Shown piece after piece: positions 1 through 7,930 of a stretch of 64,000 bases of DNA (position 1 is its first letter; each line of letters opens with the position of its first letter). Below the pieces are notes generated by a model, which saw nothing but the letters and a program-made list of their open reading frames with translations, searched no databases and was not told where the DNA came from. A program made the position numbers and the translations under genes. Source of the DNA: Kineothrix sp. MB12-C1 (GTDB taxonomy: Bacteria > Bacillota > Clostridia > Lachnospirales > Lachnospiraceae); assembly GCF_030863805.1 (NCBI RefSeq), contig NZ_CP132957.1, positions 2,046,001-2,110,000 on the forward strand, written 5' to 3'.

Positions 1-4
1 ACAA

Positions 5-1291
5 ATGGCGAATAATAAAGAGCCGCAAACGAATGTTGAGCAGAAAGTAAAGACGAAATATGAACGTAAAATGGAAGAAAGAAAGATACAGGAGGAGAAG
101 GACAAGCGTAAATCCAGAGCTTTGCAGATTGGTGCCATCATTATTGGTATTGCTATAATCGTTGCAGTCGTCGGTTCTATCGCGGCTTCTGCAATAAATA
201 AGAATAGGGCGTTGAATTCTCCTTATGTAACGGTTGGCAGTTATGAAATTATGGAACCGGAATATCAATATTATTACAGCACTACTGTGAATAATTATCT
301 ATCCACTTATTCACCTATTCTTTCTTATATTGGATTAGATCCGAGTGTAGATTTTAGTTTACAGCAATACACAGAAGACCTCACATGGAAGGATCTGTTC
401 GATCAGATGACGGTAGAGCAGATTAAGCAGACGAAAGCTATAGTGGATGATGCGGCAGCTCAACAGTTTACTTATGATGATACCCAGCGATATGAGGAAG
501 TATTAGCATCTATGACTGCAGATGCGCAGGCGAAGAATTTGTCCATAAATGAATATTATAAGACAAGTTATGGTCCATATGCATCGGAGAAAGTTCTGGA
601 ACCTTATATCAAAGAGGGTATTTTAGCATCGGCATATTATGAAGACTTGATGGCACAGAATGCACCGACGGATCAGGAAATTAAAGACTATTATGCGGAC
701 CATGTACTTGAATATGATAAAGTAGATTATAGAAGCTTTACCTTCAAGGCAGATGTTGCAGAGGACTCTACAAAAGAAGAAATTGATAGAGCAATGCTCG
801 ATATCAAGAAGAAAGCAGAAGATATGATGGAAGCCCGTGAAGAAGGTGCGGATTTCAAAGCGCTTAGCTTAGAGAATGCCTCCGAAGATGATAAGGCGAC
901 CTATGAGGATGCGGAGAGTGACCCTTCCCTTAAAGAGGCCAGAAGTTATAACGGAACAGCATCTGTGATTGCTCAGTGGCTGTATGAAGACGGGAGAGCA
1001 GAAGGTGATATCGCAGTTTTGGAAGATACAGAAAGTAACCAGTATCACGTAGTGGAATTTATCAACAGATATTATGATGAAGCGGATGATACGGCTATCT
1101 CTAATGTAATTGCAGGAGAAAGGGTGACCGAATATATCAATGGATTGACAGAAGCATATACTGTAACGGACAATAGAGGCGAGTTGAAATATCTGAAAGT
1201 TGACTTGATTTCTGCAGTAGAAGAGGCTATATCCGATGGTTCTGCAAGTGAAGAGGATTCCACAACAGAAGAAGTTACAGATACACCTTAA
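5..1291 (+). CDS. Membrane-anchored SurA/PrsA-like putative peptidyl-prolyl isomerase
   Basis: 428 residues. The N-terminus is highly charged and probably coiled (about 1-38), followed by one hydrophobic segment (about 39-64) that should anchor the protein with the bulk outside the membrane. The extracellular part is helical in character and resembles SurA/trigger-factor N-domains (about 75-225), then a region spaced like a degraded parvulin (PPIC) domain (about 225-385) and an acidic Ser/Thr/Glu tail. Such proteins are usually annotated as peptidylprolyl isomerases in Clostridia and are thought to help exported proteins fold. No single diagnostic motif is visible, so enzymatic activity is inference. 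The start is an ATG five bases into the window; upstream context is lost. It ends before a clear terminator. Confidence 0.55.
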   Translation: MANNKEPQTNVEQKVKTKYERKMEERKIQEEKDKRKSRALQIGAIIIGIAIIVAVVGSIAASAINKNRALNSPYVTVGSYEIMEPEYQYYYSTTVNNYLSTYSPILSYIGLDPSVDFSLQQYTEDLTWKDLFDQMTVEQIKQTKAIVDDAAAQQFTYDDTQRYEEVLASMTADAQAKNLSINEYYKTSYGPYASEKVLEPYIKEGILASAYYEDLMAQNAPTDQEIKDYYADHVLEYDKVDYRSFTFKADVAEDSTKEEIDRAMLDIKKKAEDMMEAREEGADFKALSLENASEDDKATYEDAESDPSLKEARSYNGTASVIAQWLYEDGRAEGDIAVLEDTESNQYHVVEFINRYYDEADDTAISNVIAGERVTEYINGLTEAYTVTDNRGELKYLKVDLISAVEEAISDGSASEEDSTTEEVTDTP

Positions 1292-1335
1292 TGAGTTTGC
1301 AGGGGTAGAGAAATAGAATAAAAGGACAACTTATG

Positions 1336-1381
1336 GAGAATTCCACTATGCTTTATAAAAGGCATTGTGGGATTCTCTTTA
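1336..1381 (+). terminator. Rho-independent terminator
   Basis: GAGAATTCCAC and GTGGGATTCTC form a long stem with a central TATGC / GCAT extension, followed by a short T tract. It closes the SurA-like gene 45 bases downstream. Confidence 0.75.
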
Positions 1382-1434
1382 TATTATAGAAAAGATCTTA
1401 TTACAAGAAGAAAGTACCTGATTTAAATAAATAA

Positions 1435-1463
1435 TTGACAAGACAGAGGAATATTGGTATATT
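1435..1463 (+). promoter_or_regulatory. Sigma-A promoter
   Basis: Consensus TTGACA, exactly 17 bases, then TATATT. No long gene follows directly; the first plausible product is the small ORF at 1610, giving a leader of about 140 bases in which I see no further strong structure. Confidence 0.65.
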
Positions 1464-1609
1464 AACCTTGATATTTCAGATGATTTTGTAATTGTTATTT
1501 TGAAATTGGAAGAGAGGGAACTTTTTGTTAATTGTATCTGTTTGTGGAAAATAATTAATTTATGAATAACGCTTGAGTAAATGAAGACACCCGTAAGGAG
1601 TGTTCTGTT

Positions 1610-1720
1610 TTGTTATACTCAAAATCCATGACAGAGAACAATAATACAATATTATATATCGTTGCCATCATAGTATCTATGATTATGGCAGTATGCTTGT
1701 TTATTGATGAACCTATGTAA
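1610..1720 (+). CDS. Small putative membrane peptide, 36 aa
   Basis: I do not recognise this peptide. It starts at a TTG nine bases after a clean AAGGAG (1595-1600); an internal in-frame ATG at 1628 lacks a properly spaced site. The product has a short polar N-terminus, one hydrophobic segment of about 18 residues (ILYIVAIIVSMIMAVCLF) and an acidic end IDEPM. It has its own promoter (1435-1463) and its stop lies inside the stem of a terminator (1710-1755), so it is a self-contained transcription unit. Size and topology resemble small stress-related membrane proteins or type I toxins, but no antisense RNA gene was identified. The opposite strand is also open here (1555-1761) but lacks a ribosome site. 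Confidence 0.5.
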   Translation: MLYSKSMTENNNTILYIVAIIVSMIMAVCLFIDEPM

Positions 1721-1755
1721 GATATCTGTAATGGATAATTCATAGGTTTTTTATT
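1710..1755 (+). terminator. Rho-independent terminator overlapping the small ORF end
   Basis: AACCTATG (1710-1717) pairs with CATAGGTT (1741-1748), and the right arm runs into TTTTTTATTTT. The left arm contains the last sense codons of the 36-codon ORF. Confidence 0.6.
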
Positions 1756-1811
1756 TTCCATTTTTGTTTATAACTTTAGTAGGTTTATTAGAAAATAAAG
1801 CAAGGAAAGGC

Positions 1812-3740
1812 ATGATTATTAAAATGGAAAAGGATTTAAAAATAGTAGCATTTGATGAAATAATAGATTTTTTGGCAAAGCAGGCGCATTCCCCCAGGGC
1901 CAGGAAAATGATATATGAATTAAGGCCATATTTATCGGAGGCTGAACTTAGGAAGAACTTGAAGGATACTACCCAGGCCAGAGAAATGCTGGATGCGGTA
2001 GGAATGCCTCCCACCCCTGCTATGGAACATATGGAAGAACTTCTGGAGAAGGCAGCTAGATATGAGCTTCTATTACCGGAAGAGTTAGAGGAAATAGGAA
2101 TGTTTCTGGCAGCAGTGAAACGTATGAGAGATTATTTGGAAAGAGGAAAGAACTATCGAATTTCTCTTGCCTATTATGATGAAAATTTAATACTTCTGGA
2201 GGGTTTGAAACAGGAACTGGAACGCTGTATTCGTTATGGAAGAGTGGATGATTATGCATCGCCTACGCTACAGGATATACGAAGGAAATTACAGACTTTG
2301 GAAGATAAGATAAAAGAAAAAGCGGAAAATATTCTGCGCACTCATAAAAAGTATATGAGTGAGTCATTTATAGTACACAGAAATGGAAGAATATGCTTAC
2401 CGGTAAAGAAAGATTATAAATCCAAAGTCGATGGAACGGTAGCGGATAAATCGTCCAGCGGAACTACGTTCTTCATAGAACCCTCTGCGGTCGCGAAGTT
2501 AAGAGAAGAAAAAGAGGTTCTGGAAATAGAAGAGGATAATGAGGAAAGAAGAATTATCTATACGTTGATGACAGAAATCACGGAACAGGAAGATGCGCTT
2601 AGGCAGAATCTGGATACTCTTGTAAAGTTGGATTTTATTTTTGCTAAAGGAAAATTAAGTGCCGATATGTATGGCAAGGAGCCGGAGATTAATACGGATA
2701 GATATCTGTACTTGAAGGAGGCGAGGCATCCCTTATTGGATAAAGAAAGTTGTATTCCTTTGGATTTTGAAATAGGAGGTGAGCGAAGGGGCGTTATTAT
2801 AACAGGGCCGAATACCGGAGGGAAAACGGTTGCCATTAAAACAGTAGGACTTTTTAGCCTGATGGCCTGCTCCGGTTTACACCTGCCATGCAAAGAAGCC
2901 AATATTTGCATGAGCAATCAAGTGCTTTGTGATATCGGAGATGGGCAGAATATAGCGGATAACCTCTCCACCTTTTCTTCTCATATTAAGAATACTCTTA
3001 GGATTCTTAGGCAGATAACAGAAGAAAGTCTTGTTATTATGGATGAACTCGGTTCAGGAACCGATCCGGCGGAAGGTATGGGAATTGCCATCGCTATATT
3101 GGAACAGCTTAGAATGAGCGGCTGCCTTTTCCTCATTACGACCCATTACCCGGAGGTGAAGACTTATGCAGAGGGGTTTAAGGAGATTATCAATGCAAGA
3201 ATGGCTTTCGATAGAGAGAATCTAAAGCCTCTATACCGGATGGAAATTGGAAAATCTGGGGATAGCTGCGCTCTTTATATCGCGAAAAGACTCGGTATGC
3301 CGGGGGAAATGCTTCTTATGGCAGCTAAAGAAGCGTATGGAGAAAAAAGAGAAATGCTGCCCGAAGAATTGAAATTAACTGAGGTAGAAGAGCGGATAAA
3401 GAAAGAATATGCTCCTTCTCTTAAGAAGATAAACAAAAGTATACACAGTAATTTACCTGTACAGAGGTTTACAAGAGGGGATAGTGTGACGCTCCTTCCG
3501 GATGGAATAACCGGTATTGTTGTGAAGCCTGAAAATGAGAAAGGAGAAGTAATCGTTCAGATAAAGGGAGAGAAGATAACAGTAAATCATAAGAGGTTAA
3601 AGCTCCAGGTGGCAGCAGCCGAACTTTATCCTGAGGACTATGATTTCTCTATTATCTTCGATACTGTAGAAAATCGAAAGGCGAGGCATAAGATGGAAAA
3701 AGGCTATCAGGGAGATTTGACAATTTATTTAGAGGAATAG
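1812..3740 (+). CDS. MutS2-like DNA-binding ATPase lacking the Smr domain
   Basis: About 642 residues. A MutS core is clear: helical lever/clamp region (about 60-310), Walker A GPNTGGKT and Walker B LVIMDELGSGTDPAEG, then the THYPE switch region. MutS2 proteins suppress homologous recombination or act on stalled or collided ribosomes, and normally have about 780 residues with a C-terminal Smr nuclease domain. Here the protein ends after a short beta-rich tail (about 570-642) with no Smr motif, so it is a short paralogue or lineage form. The start is chosen at ATG 1812 (AAGG six bases upstream); ATG 1824 is also possible, whereas a TTG at 1764 lies in the upstream terminator. Calling it mutS2 outright is uncertain. 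Confidence 0.8.
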   Translation: MIIKMEKDLKIVAFDEIIDFLAKQAHSPRARKMIYELRPYLSEAELRKNLKDTTQAREMLDAVGMPPTPAMEHMEELLEKAARYELLLPEELEEIGMFLAAVKRMRDYLERGKNYRISLAYYDENLILLEGLKQELERCIRYGRVDDYASPTLQDIRRKLQTLEDKIKEKAENILRTHKKYMSESFIVHRNGRICLPVKKDYKSKVDGTVADKSSSGTTFFIEPSAVAKLREEKEVLEIEEDNEERRIIYTLMTEITEQEDALRQNLDTLVKLDFIFAKGKLSADMYGKEPEINTDRYLYLKEARHPLLDKESCIPLDFEIGGERRGVIITGPNTGGKTVAIKTVGLFSLMACSGLHLPCKEANICMSNQVLCDIGDGQNIADNLSTFSSHIKNTLRILRQITEESLVIMDELGSGTDPAEGMGIAIAILEQLRMSGCLFLITTHYPEVKTYAEGFKEIINARMAFDRENLKPLYRMEIGKSGDSCALYIAKRLGMPGEMLLMAAKEAYGEKREMLPEELKLTEVEERIKKEYAPSLKKINKSIHSNLPVQRFTRGDSVTLLPDGITGIVVKPENEKGEVIVQIKGEKITVNHKRLKLQVAAAELYPEDYDFSIIFDTVENRKARHKMEKGYQGDLTIYLEE

Positions 3741-3781
3741 ATAAGGGAGTTGTAACTGCGAGGGTACTGAAGAGGAAGGCA

Positions 3782-4993
3782 ATGGATAGTGAATATACAG
3801 TAATAGGGGCTCTTTTGAAAATGGAGCGTATAAAACAGAATAAAGGGCAAAAGGAAGTTTGTTATGGGATCTGTGTGCCTTCCTATTTGAGCAAGATAGA
3901 GCATGGTACGGTGAATCCGGATAACGAAATTATTAAGCAATTATATGAACGGCTTGGAATTTCATATGAAATTGATAAGAAAGTGCTTTCTGAGTATAGG
4001 GAAGGGATTTCCAGGTATTTTCACCTTCTTCATTATCATATGGATACTGAAGAAGTTTACGCGGAGCTGCTAGAAGCAGATTCTCAGCTTTTGTATAGTG
4101 CCTTTGCTGTTGACTGGTTAATTATTAAAGGAATTGAGGGGGAGCCGGTTCTTCCACAGATAGGGCGATTGAAGGAGGCTATGAGTGCGGAACAAAAGGC
4201 ATATTATTTATGGCTGTGTTTTAAAGAATATACAGATTCCGCACAGAGGGTATTAGATTATGAAAAAGCATGTACAATAATTAATAATTCCTTCGCGATG
4301 ATTCAATTGTGTAGGGCATATTTTTATCACGGAGATTATCCGGCAATACATAGGATGGAAAATAGAACTGTGGCGGCGGCATTAGAGGAAGGGAATACCT
4401 ATTACTTGGCGGAATACTATTTTTTTAATGGTTCTGCTTATGCCTGCCTGGATATGGAAGAGATGATGATAGCAAATTATAATCGTAGTATCTGCCTATT
4501 GCAAAACACCGGGTGGAAAGAACGTATGCCTGATCTTTACTATAATATGGGAGCCTCCTATATTGCCCTTAAGAAGTATAAGCTAGGTTTGGAGTACTTA
4601 TTAAAAGCACAGGAACTTCAAAAAGAGTCAGAGTTTTTTACAATTCACAAGTTAGCAATTGCCTATATACGTCAAGGAAAAATGGAAGAAGGCAGGGATT
4701 GTCTTAGAAGAATAAAAAAATTATTTTTAGATGAAAAAGCCTATACCGAATTGGAATATTTGATGTATGAGGAAGCATGCATGGAGTGTGAAAAGGGATT
4801 CTTGGATAATCCTGAATACATGAAGTTATTGGACAAATTAATTAAGGTAATTGAAAAGGATAGTCATTTTGGGTTCCTATATTTCTATAAAGAAATTATA
4901 GTAAAAGCTTACGAAAGACAGAGAAAGTATAAAAAAGCTTTGGAGTTCGAACAGAAAATTTCTTCTATAGTTATAAAAATGAACACTAAGTAA
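3782..4993 (+). CDS. XRE-type regulator with TPR domain (RRNPP-like)
   Basis: 403 residues. The first 65 residues form a helix-turn-helix of the Cro/C1 type (LLKMERIKQNKGQKEVC ... YLSKIEHG), and the rest is all-helical with tetratricopeptide-like repeats, most evident near 180-330. This layout is that of PlcR/Rgg/Rap-related regulators that sense peptides or other ligands through the TPR part. No candidate pheromone gene with a signal sequence lies in the 93 bases before the next gene, so peptide control is only a possibility. The MFS transporter gene follows on the same strand and is the likely target. A perfect palindrome GAGAAATTTCTC (5003-5014) between them could be an operator. Confidence 0.75.
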   Translation: MDSEYTVIGALLKMERIKQNKGQKEVCYGICVPSYLSKIEHGTVNPDNEIIKQLYERLGISYEIDKKVLSEYREGISRYFHLLHYHMDTEEVYAELLEADSQLLYSAFAVDWLIIKGIEGEPVLPQIGRLKEAMSAEQKAYYLWLCFKEYTDSAQRVLDYEKACTIINNSFAMIQLCRAYFYHGDYPAIHRMENRTVAAALEEGNTYYLAEYYFFNGSAYACLDMEEMMIANYNRSICLLQNTGWKERMPDLYYNMGASYIALKKYKLGLEYLLKAQELQKESEFFTIHKLAIAYIRQGKMEEGRDCLRRIKKLFLDEKAYTELEYLMYEEACMECEKGFLDNPEYMKLLDKLIKVIEKDSHFGFLYFYKEIIVKAYERQRKYKKALEFEQKISSIVIKMNTK

Positions 4994-5086
4994 TACTTAT
5001 AGGCGAGAAATTTCTCAAGAATATTACTTTTACAATATTTAAGTTTGTTGCTAGAATAGACCTATCGATAAGATAGGAGAAATAAA

Positions 5087-6322
5087 ATGAGTGATTCACA
5101 GAAAAAAACTGTTTGGACAAAAGATTTTTCATGTATTACGGTTGCAACTATTTTGACAGCTATCGGCGGAGAGGCTATGAACCTACCGATAAGTTTATTG
5201 GTATTCGATGAGACACAATCAACGTTACTGGCTGCTTTAGTAATGGTCTGCGGGATGCTTCCTGACATTATTTTACCGGTACTTGTAGCGCCGTTTATTG
5301 ACAAGGGGGAGAAGAAGAAGTGGGTGATAGGGTTGAACCTCATTATGGTAATGCTGTATGCGGTCATGGGGTTGTGGATAAGCGGCCATGAATTTTCTTA
5401 TGGAATCTATCTCATCTTTGTTTTGGCGGTCGGTACTATTTCTGTTCTTTATCGTTTGGCTTATGATGCATGGTATCCTGATTTAATTCCTGTGGGGATG
5501 GAGCAAAAGGGATATGCGGTAAGCGGGACGATATATCCTGTAGTAATTGTAGTTATGTCCCCGCTTGTTACTTTTATTTATGGAAGAGTATCGATGGGAC
5601 ATCTTTTTTTCATAGTGGCTGTAATTACCCTTATAGCCGTTATAATAGAAGGCATTATAAAATCGGATAAAAGAAGCGAGCGGGAGATTTATACTTTTAA
5701 GCAGTATTGGGAAGATATCATAGATGGATTTTCTTATATGAAGAAAGAAAAAGGGATACGCAATATTTATACCTATATGAGTATAACGAATGGAGTATCG
5801 GGCGGTATTGATGTAATTACGCGTGCTTATTATCAGACGCAGCCATGGCTGAGCGTTACGATGCTTGGCTTTTTAAAGAGTGCTGAGATGATAGGGCGGG
5901 TTTTAAGCGGTCTGTTTCAATATAAGAAGGATATACCGGTGAAGAAACGCTACCCATTCACGAAGTTTGTATATGTATTTTATGATTGTATGGATGCATT
6001 ATTGTTATTTATGCCATATCCTTTCATGCTTCTGAATCGTTTCATATGCGGAGGGTTGGGTAACTATAGTGCAACTATAAGGTCGGCGGCGGTACAATCC
6101 TATCTGCCTCAAGAAATGCGCGCAAGAGTAAATGCATTTTTCAGTGTAATATTTTCTATTGGCGGCATTATTTTTCAATTGATCGGTGGAATATTGGGGC
6201 AAATTATGCCATACCGATATGCGGCATTGATTATGGGTATTGTAACATTGATAAGTGTATACTTTCTTATTATTTTGCCGGCCAAAGACAATTGTCCGGT
6301 TTACGAAGCGACTCGTTCATAA
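5087..6322 (+). CDS. MFS transporter
   Basis: 411 residues with about twelve hydrophobic segments, the layout of major facilitator drug or metabolite exporters. I cannot name the substrate. The ribosome site AGGAG (5076-5080) is partly held in a small hairpin, CCTATC (5061-5066) with GATAGG (5072-5077), which could dampen translation. It lies 93 bases after the XRE-TPR regulator gene on the same strand, so that regulator probably controls it. It ends before a new promoter region with two palindromes. Confidence 0.8.
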   Translation: MSDSQKKTVWTKDFSCITVATILTAIGGEAMNLPISLLVFDETQSTLLAALVMVCGMLPDIILPVLVAPFIDKGEKKKWVIGLNLIMVMLYAVMGLWISGHEFSYGIYLIFVLAVGTISVLYRLAYDAWYPDLIPVGMEQKGYAVSGTIYPVVIVVMSPLVTFIYGRVSMGHLFFIVAVITLIAVIIEGIIKSDKRSEREIYTFKQYWEDIIDGFSYMKKEKGIRNIYTYMSITNGVSGGIDVITRAYYQTQPWLSVTMLGFLKSAEMIGRVLSGLFQYKKDIPVKKRYPFTKFVYVFYDCMDALLLFMPYPFMLLNRFICGGLGNYSATIRSAAVQSYLPQEMRARVNAFFSVIFSIGGIIFQLIGGILGQIMPYRYAALIMGIVTLISVYFLIILPAKDNCPVYEATRS

Positions 6323-6360
6323 GTATAAAAGCACTTTCCTTTCAGATGTTTATTATATAC

Positions 6361-6415
6361 CATTGACAACTTTAGTTGTCAATGGTATTATAATTATGAC
6401 AATTAAAGTTGTCAT
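6361..6415 (+). promoter_or_regulatory. Promoter with two palindromic operators
   Basis: CATTGACAACT and AGTTGTCAATG (6361-6384) form a near-perfect palindrome. A second copy of the same half-sites, ATGACAA and TTGTCAT, lies at 6396-6415, with centres 33 bases apart, about three helical turns. TTGACA (6363-6368) with TATTAT (6386-6391) at 17 bases makes a promoter inside the first operator, and TTGTCA (6409-6414) with TAGATA (6432-6437) is a weaker second one. The likely binder is the XRE protein encoded at 6467, giving autoregulation. Confidence 0.65.
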
Positions 6416-6466
6416 ATGAATGGAAAATTGATAGATAAATAGAAATAAGAAGGAAGGATAATTGGA

Positions 6467-6685
6467 ATGCCATTGTATAATCAGTTAAAAGAATACCGTG
6501 CGAAGAAGAATCTGAATCAACAGCAGCTCGGTAGTCTGGTTGGAGCTTCCAGACAGACGATAAGCTTGATAGAGAGAGGAGATTATTCTCCCTCTGTGAC
6601 CTTGGCAATAAAAATTGCAAAGGTATTTGATGCGGCAGTTGAGGATATATTTAGTTATAGCGAGGAGGACGGAAATGAAGAATGA
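6467..6685 (+). CDS. Small XRE-family regulator
   Basis: 72 residues, essentially one helix-turn-helix domain: LKEYRAKKNLNQQQLGSLVG then ASRQTISLIERGDYSPSVTLA, followed by a typical dimer helix (IAKVFDAAVEDIF). Such short regulators are almost always encoded with a membrane-protein partner, here the DUF3169 protein that overlaps its 3' end by 11 bases. Twin TTGACAA/TTGTCAA operators upstream suggest that it represses its own operon. Confidence 0.9.
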   Translation: MPLYNQLKEYRAKKNLNQQQLGSLVGASRQTISLIERGDYSPSVTLAIKIAKVFDAAVEDIFSYSEEDGNEE

Positions 6686-7487
6686 TAATGTATCGGTGAA
6701 TGGAAGACAAGAAGAAGTTATTAAAAAAGATAATAAAAAGGCGAAGAAAAGCTTTACCGTTATTATGTTCATATGTTTGATCGTAGGAGCCATTTTAGGA
6801 TTTCTTACTACATTAGCGGGAAGGGAACTCCTTATAATTACAAAGGTATTCCAAGAATTCATGGAAAACAATGCTGGGGTGTTGAGTATCATTTTGGGTG
6901 GTATTATGATCGGTATAACGGTGGCAGCAAGTATTTGGTGTGTCTGGGAGATTGGCCGGAATAAAAAGAAAGCTGTGGAACTTATAGAGAAGGATGATGA
7001 TATTGAACTTGAAAAAATTGAGAAAAGGCTCTCTTACGGTCTATGGATAACGAACGGTTTGATGATTTTACAATTTCTCTTTTTTTCTGTTATGATATTT
7101 GTTTTTATGAATTTTCTCGCTATATACGAGATAGTAGGATTATTAGTAGGTACGGCTATTATATTTTTGGTAGGAATTTTAGTGCTTATGTTATTACAGC
7201 AGAAACAGATAGATTGTATCAGATTCCTAAATCCCGAGAAAAAGGGAAGTATATATGACATGAATTTCCACAAGAAATGGGAAGAAAGCTGTGATGAGGC
7301 GGAGCTCTTTGTAATATATAGAGCAGCATACAAAGCTTATCGTGCAGCAAATATATTATATATAATATTATGGGCATTCTTTATGCTTATGGGAATGGCT
7401 GTTGGAATTGGTTTTCTTCCTATTCTCACAATTATAATTCTATGGGCCACTTCAACGATGGTATATTCCTATCATTGCATGAAATAA
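6675..7487 (+). CDS. DUF3169 family membrane protein
   Basis: 270 residues from ATG 6675, which has a GGAGG seven bases upstream; a longer open frame from 6615 is ignored because it would overlap the XRE gene by 71 bases. Six hydrophobic segments are visible (roughly residues 28-48, 72-92, 123-143, 151-173, 221-241 and 245-263), with a soluble helical stretch between the fourth and fifth. DUF3169 proteins of Firmicutes occur next to small XRE regulators, as here; their function is unknown to me. Translational coupling with the regulator is likely. Confidence 0.75.
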   Translation: MKNDNVSVNGRQEEVIKKDNKKAKKSFTVIMFICLIVGAILGFLTTLAGRELLIITKVFQEFMENNAGVLSIILGGIMIGITVAASIWCVWEIGRNKKKAVELIEKDDDIELEKIEKRLSYGLWITNGLMILQFLFFSVMIFVFMNFLAIYEIVGLLVGTAIIFLVGILVLMLLQQKQIDCIRFLNPEKKGSIYDMNFHKKWEESCDEAELFVIYRAAYKAYRAANILYIILWAFFMLMGMAVGIGFLPILTIIILWATSTMVYSYHCMK

Positions 7488-7503
7488 GAATATCGAAGAT
7501 GGA

Positions 7504-7532
7504 TTGACATTTATTTGGGTAAATGATATATT
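7504..7532 (+). promoter_or_regulatory. Sigma-A promoter of the ABC-F leader
   Basis: TTGACA, 17 bases, TATATT. It lies about 400 bases upstream of the Lsa-like gene and starts a leader that carries a repeat hairpin, a possible leader peptide and a terminator. Confidence 0.7.
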
Positions 7533-7544
7533 GAAGAAAATCGG

Positions 7545-7570
7545 TAACTGTGAGAGTACTGAACAGTTAT
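7545..7570 (+). repeat. TAACTG-family solo hairpin repeat
   Basis: A 26-base member with arms TAACTGT and ACAGTTA around a GAGAGTACTGA core. Flanks are GAAAATCGG (left) and GAAAATTCA (right), six of nine positions alike, read as a decayed target duplication. It lies just downstream of the promoter and would be part of the leader RNA. Confidence 0.7.
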
Positions 7571-7930
7571 GAAAATTCAAAAGAATGGAGATGTGTGGAT
7601 GATTATTTATTCTTGCTAATCAGTAACTGAATGAGATGCATGATAGTTTGGTCTGTATGAATAATATACAGCGGCCAGGATTCTTTATCATGTGAGCAGG
7701 AATAATTTCAATCGGACATCTTTTTATAAATTACTATAGGCTGTTTATGGCAGGCAACGTTATTTTTTCGTTCATACCATAGTTTATGTGATTTTTCGAG
7801 TGCAGATAATTATTTCTGCACTCTTTTTTATGTATTAGGAAATTTCTAATACGTAAATCCCTGCGTGCAAGTTATGCGCAGCTACGCGCGCGGAACAAAA
7901 GCTATGCTGCCGGAGTATGGAGGTATTTGT
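7571..7930 (+). promoter_or_regulatory. Attenuator-type leader of the ABC-F gene
   Basis: After the promoter, GGAG (7587-7590) precedes a seven-codon reading frame, ATG 7599 to TAA 7619, product MIIYSC. An intrinsic terminator (7798-7829) then lies about 100 bases before the gene, followed by another hairpin (GTATTAG / CTAATAC, 7832-7852) and a GC-rich stretch. Transcription attenuation responding to ribosome-targeting antibiotics is established for several ABC-F resistance genes such as vmlR and lmo0919; the parts here fit that scheme. Which stem competes with the terminator cannot be told by eye. Confidence 0.55.
7798..7829 (+). terminator. Leader terminator (attenuator) upstream of ABC-F gene
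   Basis: GAGTGCAGA pairs with TCTGCACTC and is followed by TTTTTT. It lies between the promoter and the ABC-F start codon with no other gene for it to end. Confidence 0.8.

Noticed and set aside
1555-1761. Minus-strand 68-codon frame over the small peptide gene
   Set aside because: No ribosome site or promoter, and it is the complement of a better-supported frame.
3752-3770. GTAACTGCGAGGGTACTGAA before the XRE-TPR gene as a full repeat copy
   Set aside because: The left arm and core match, but the right arm is missing, so it is at most a truncated remnant.
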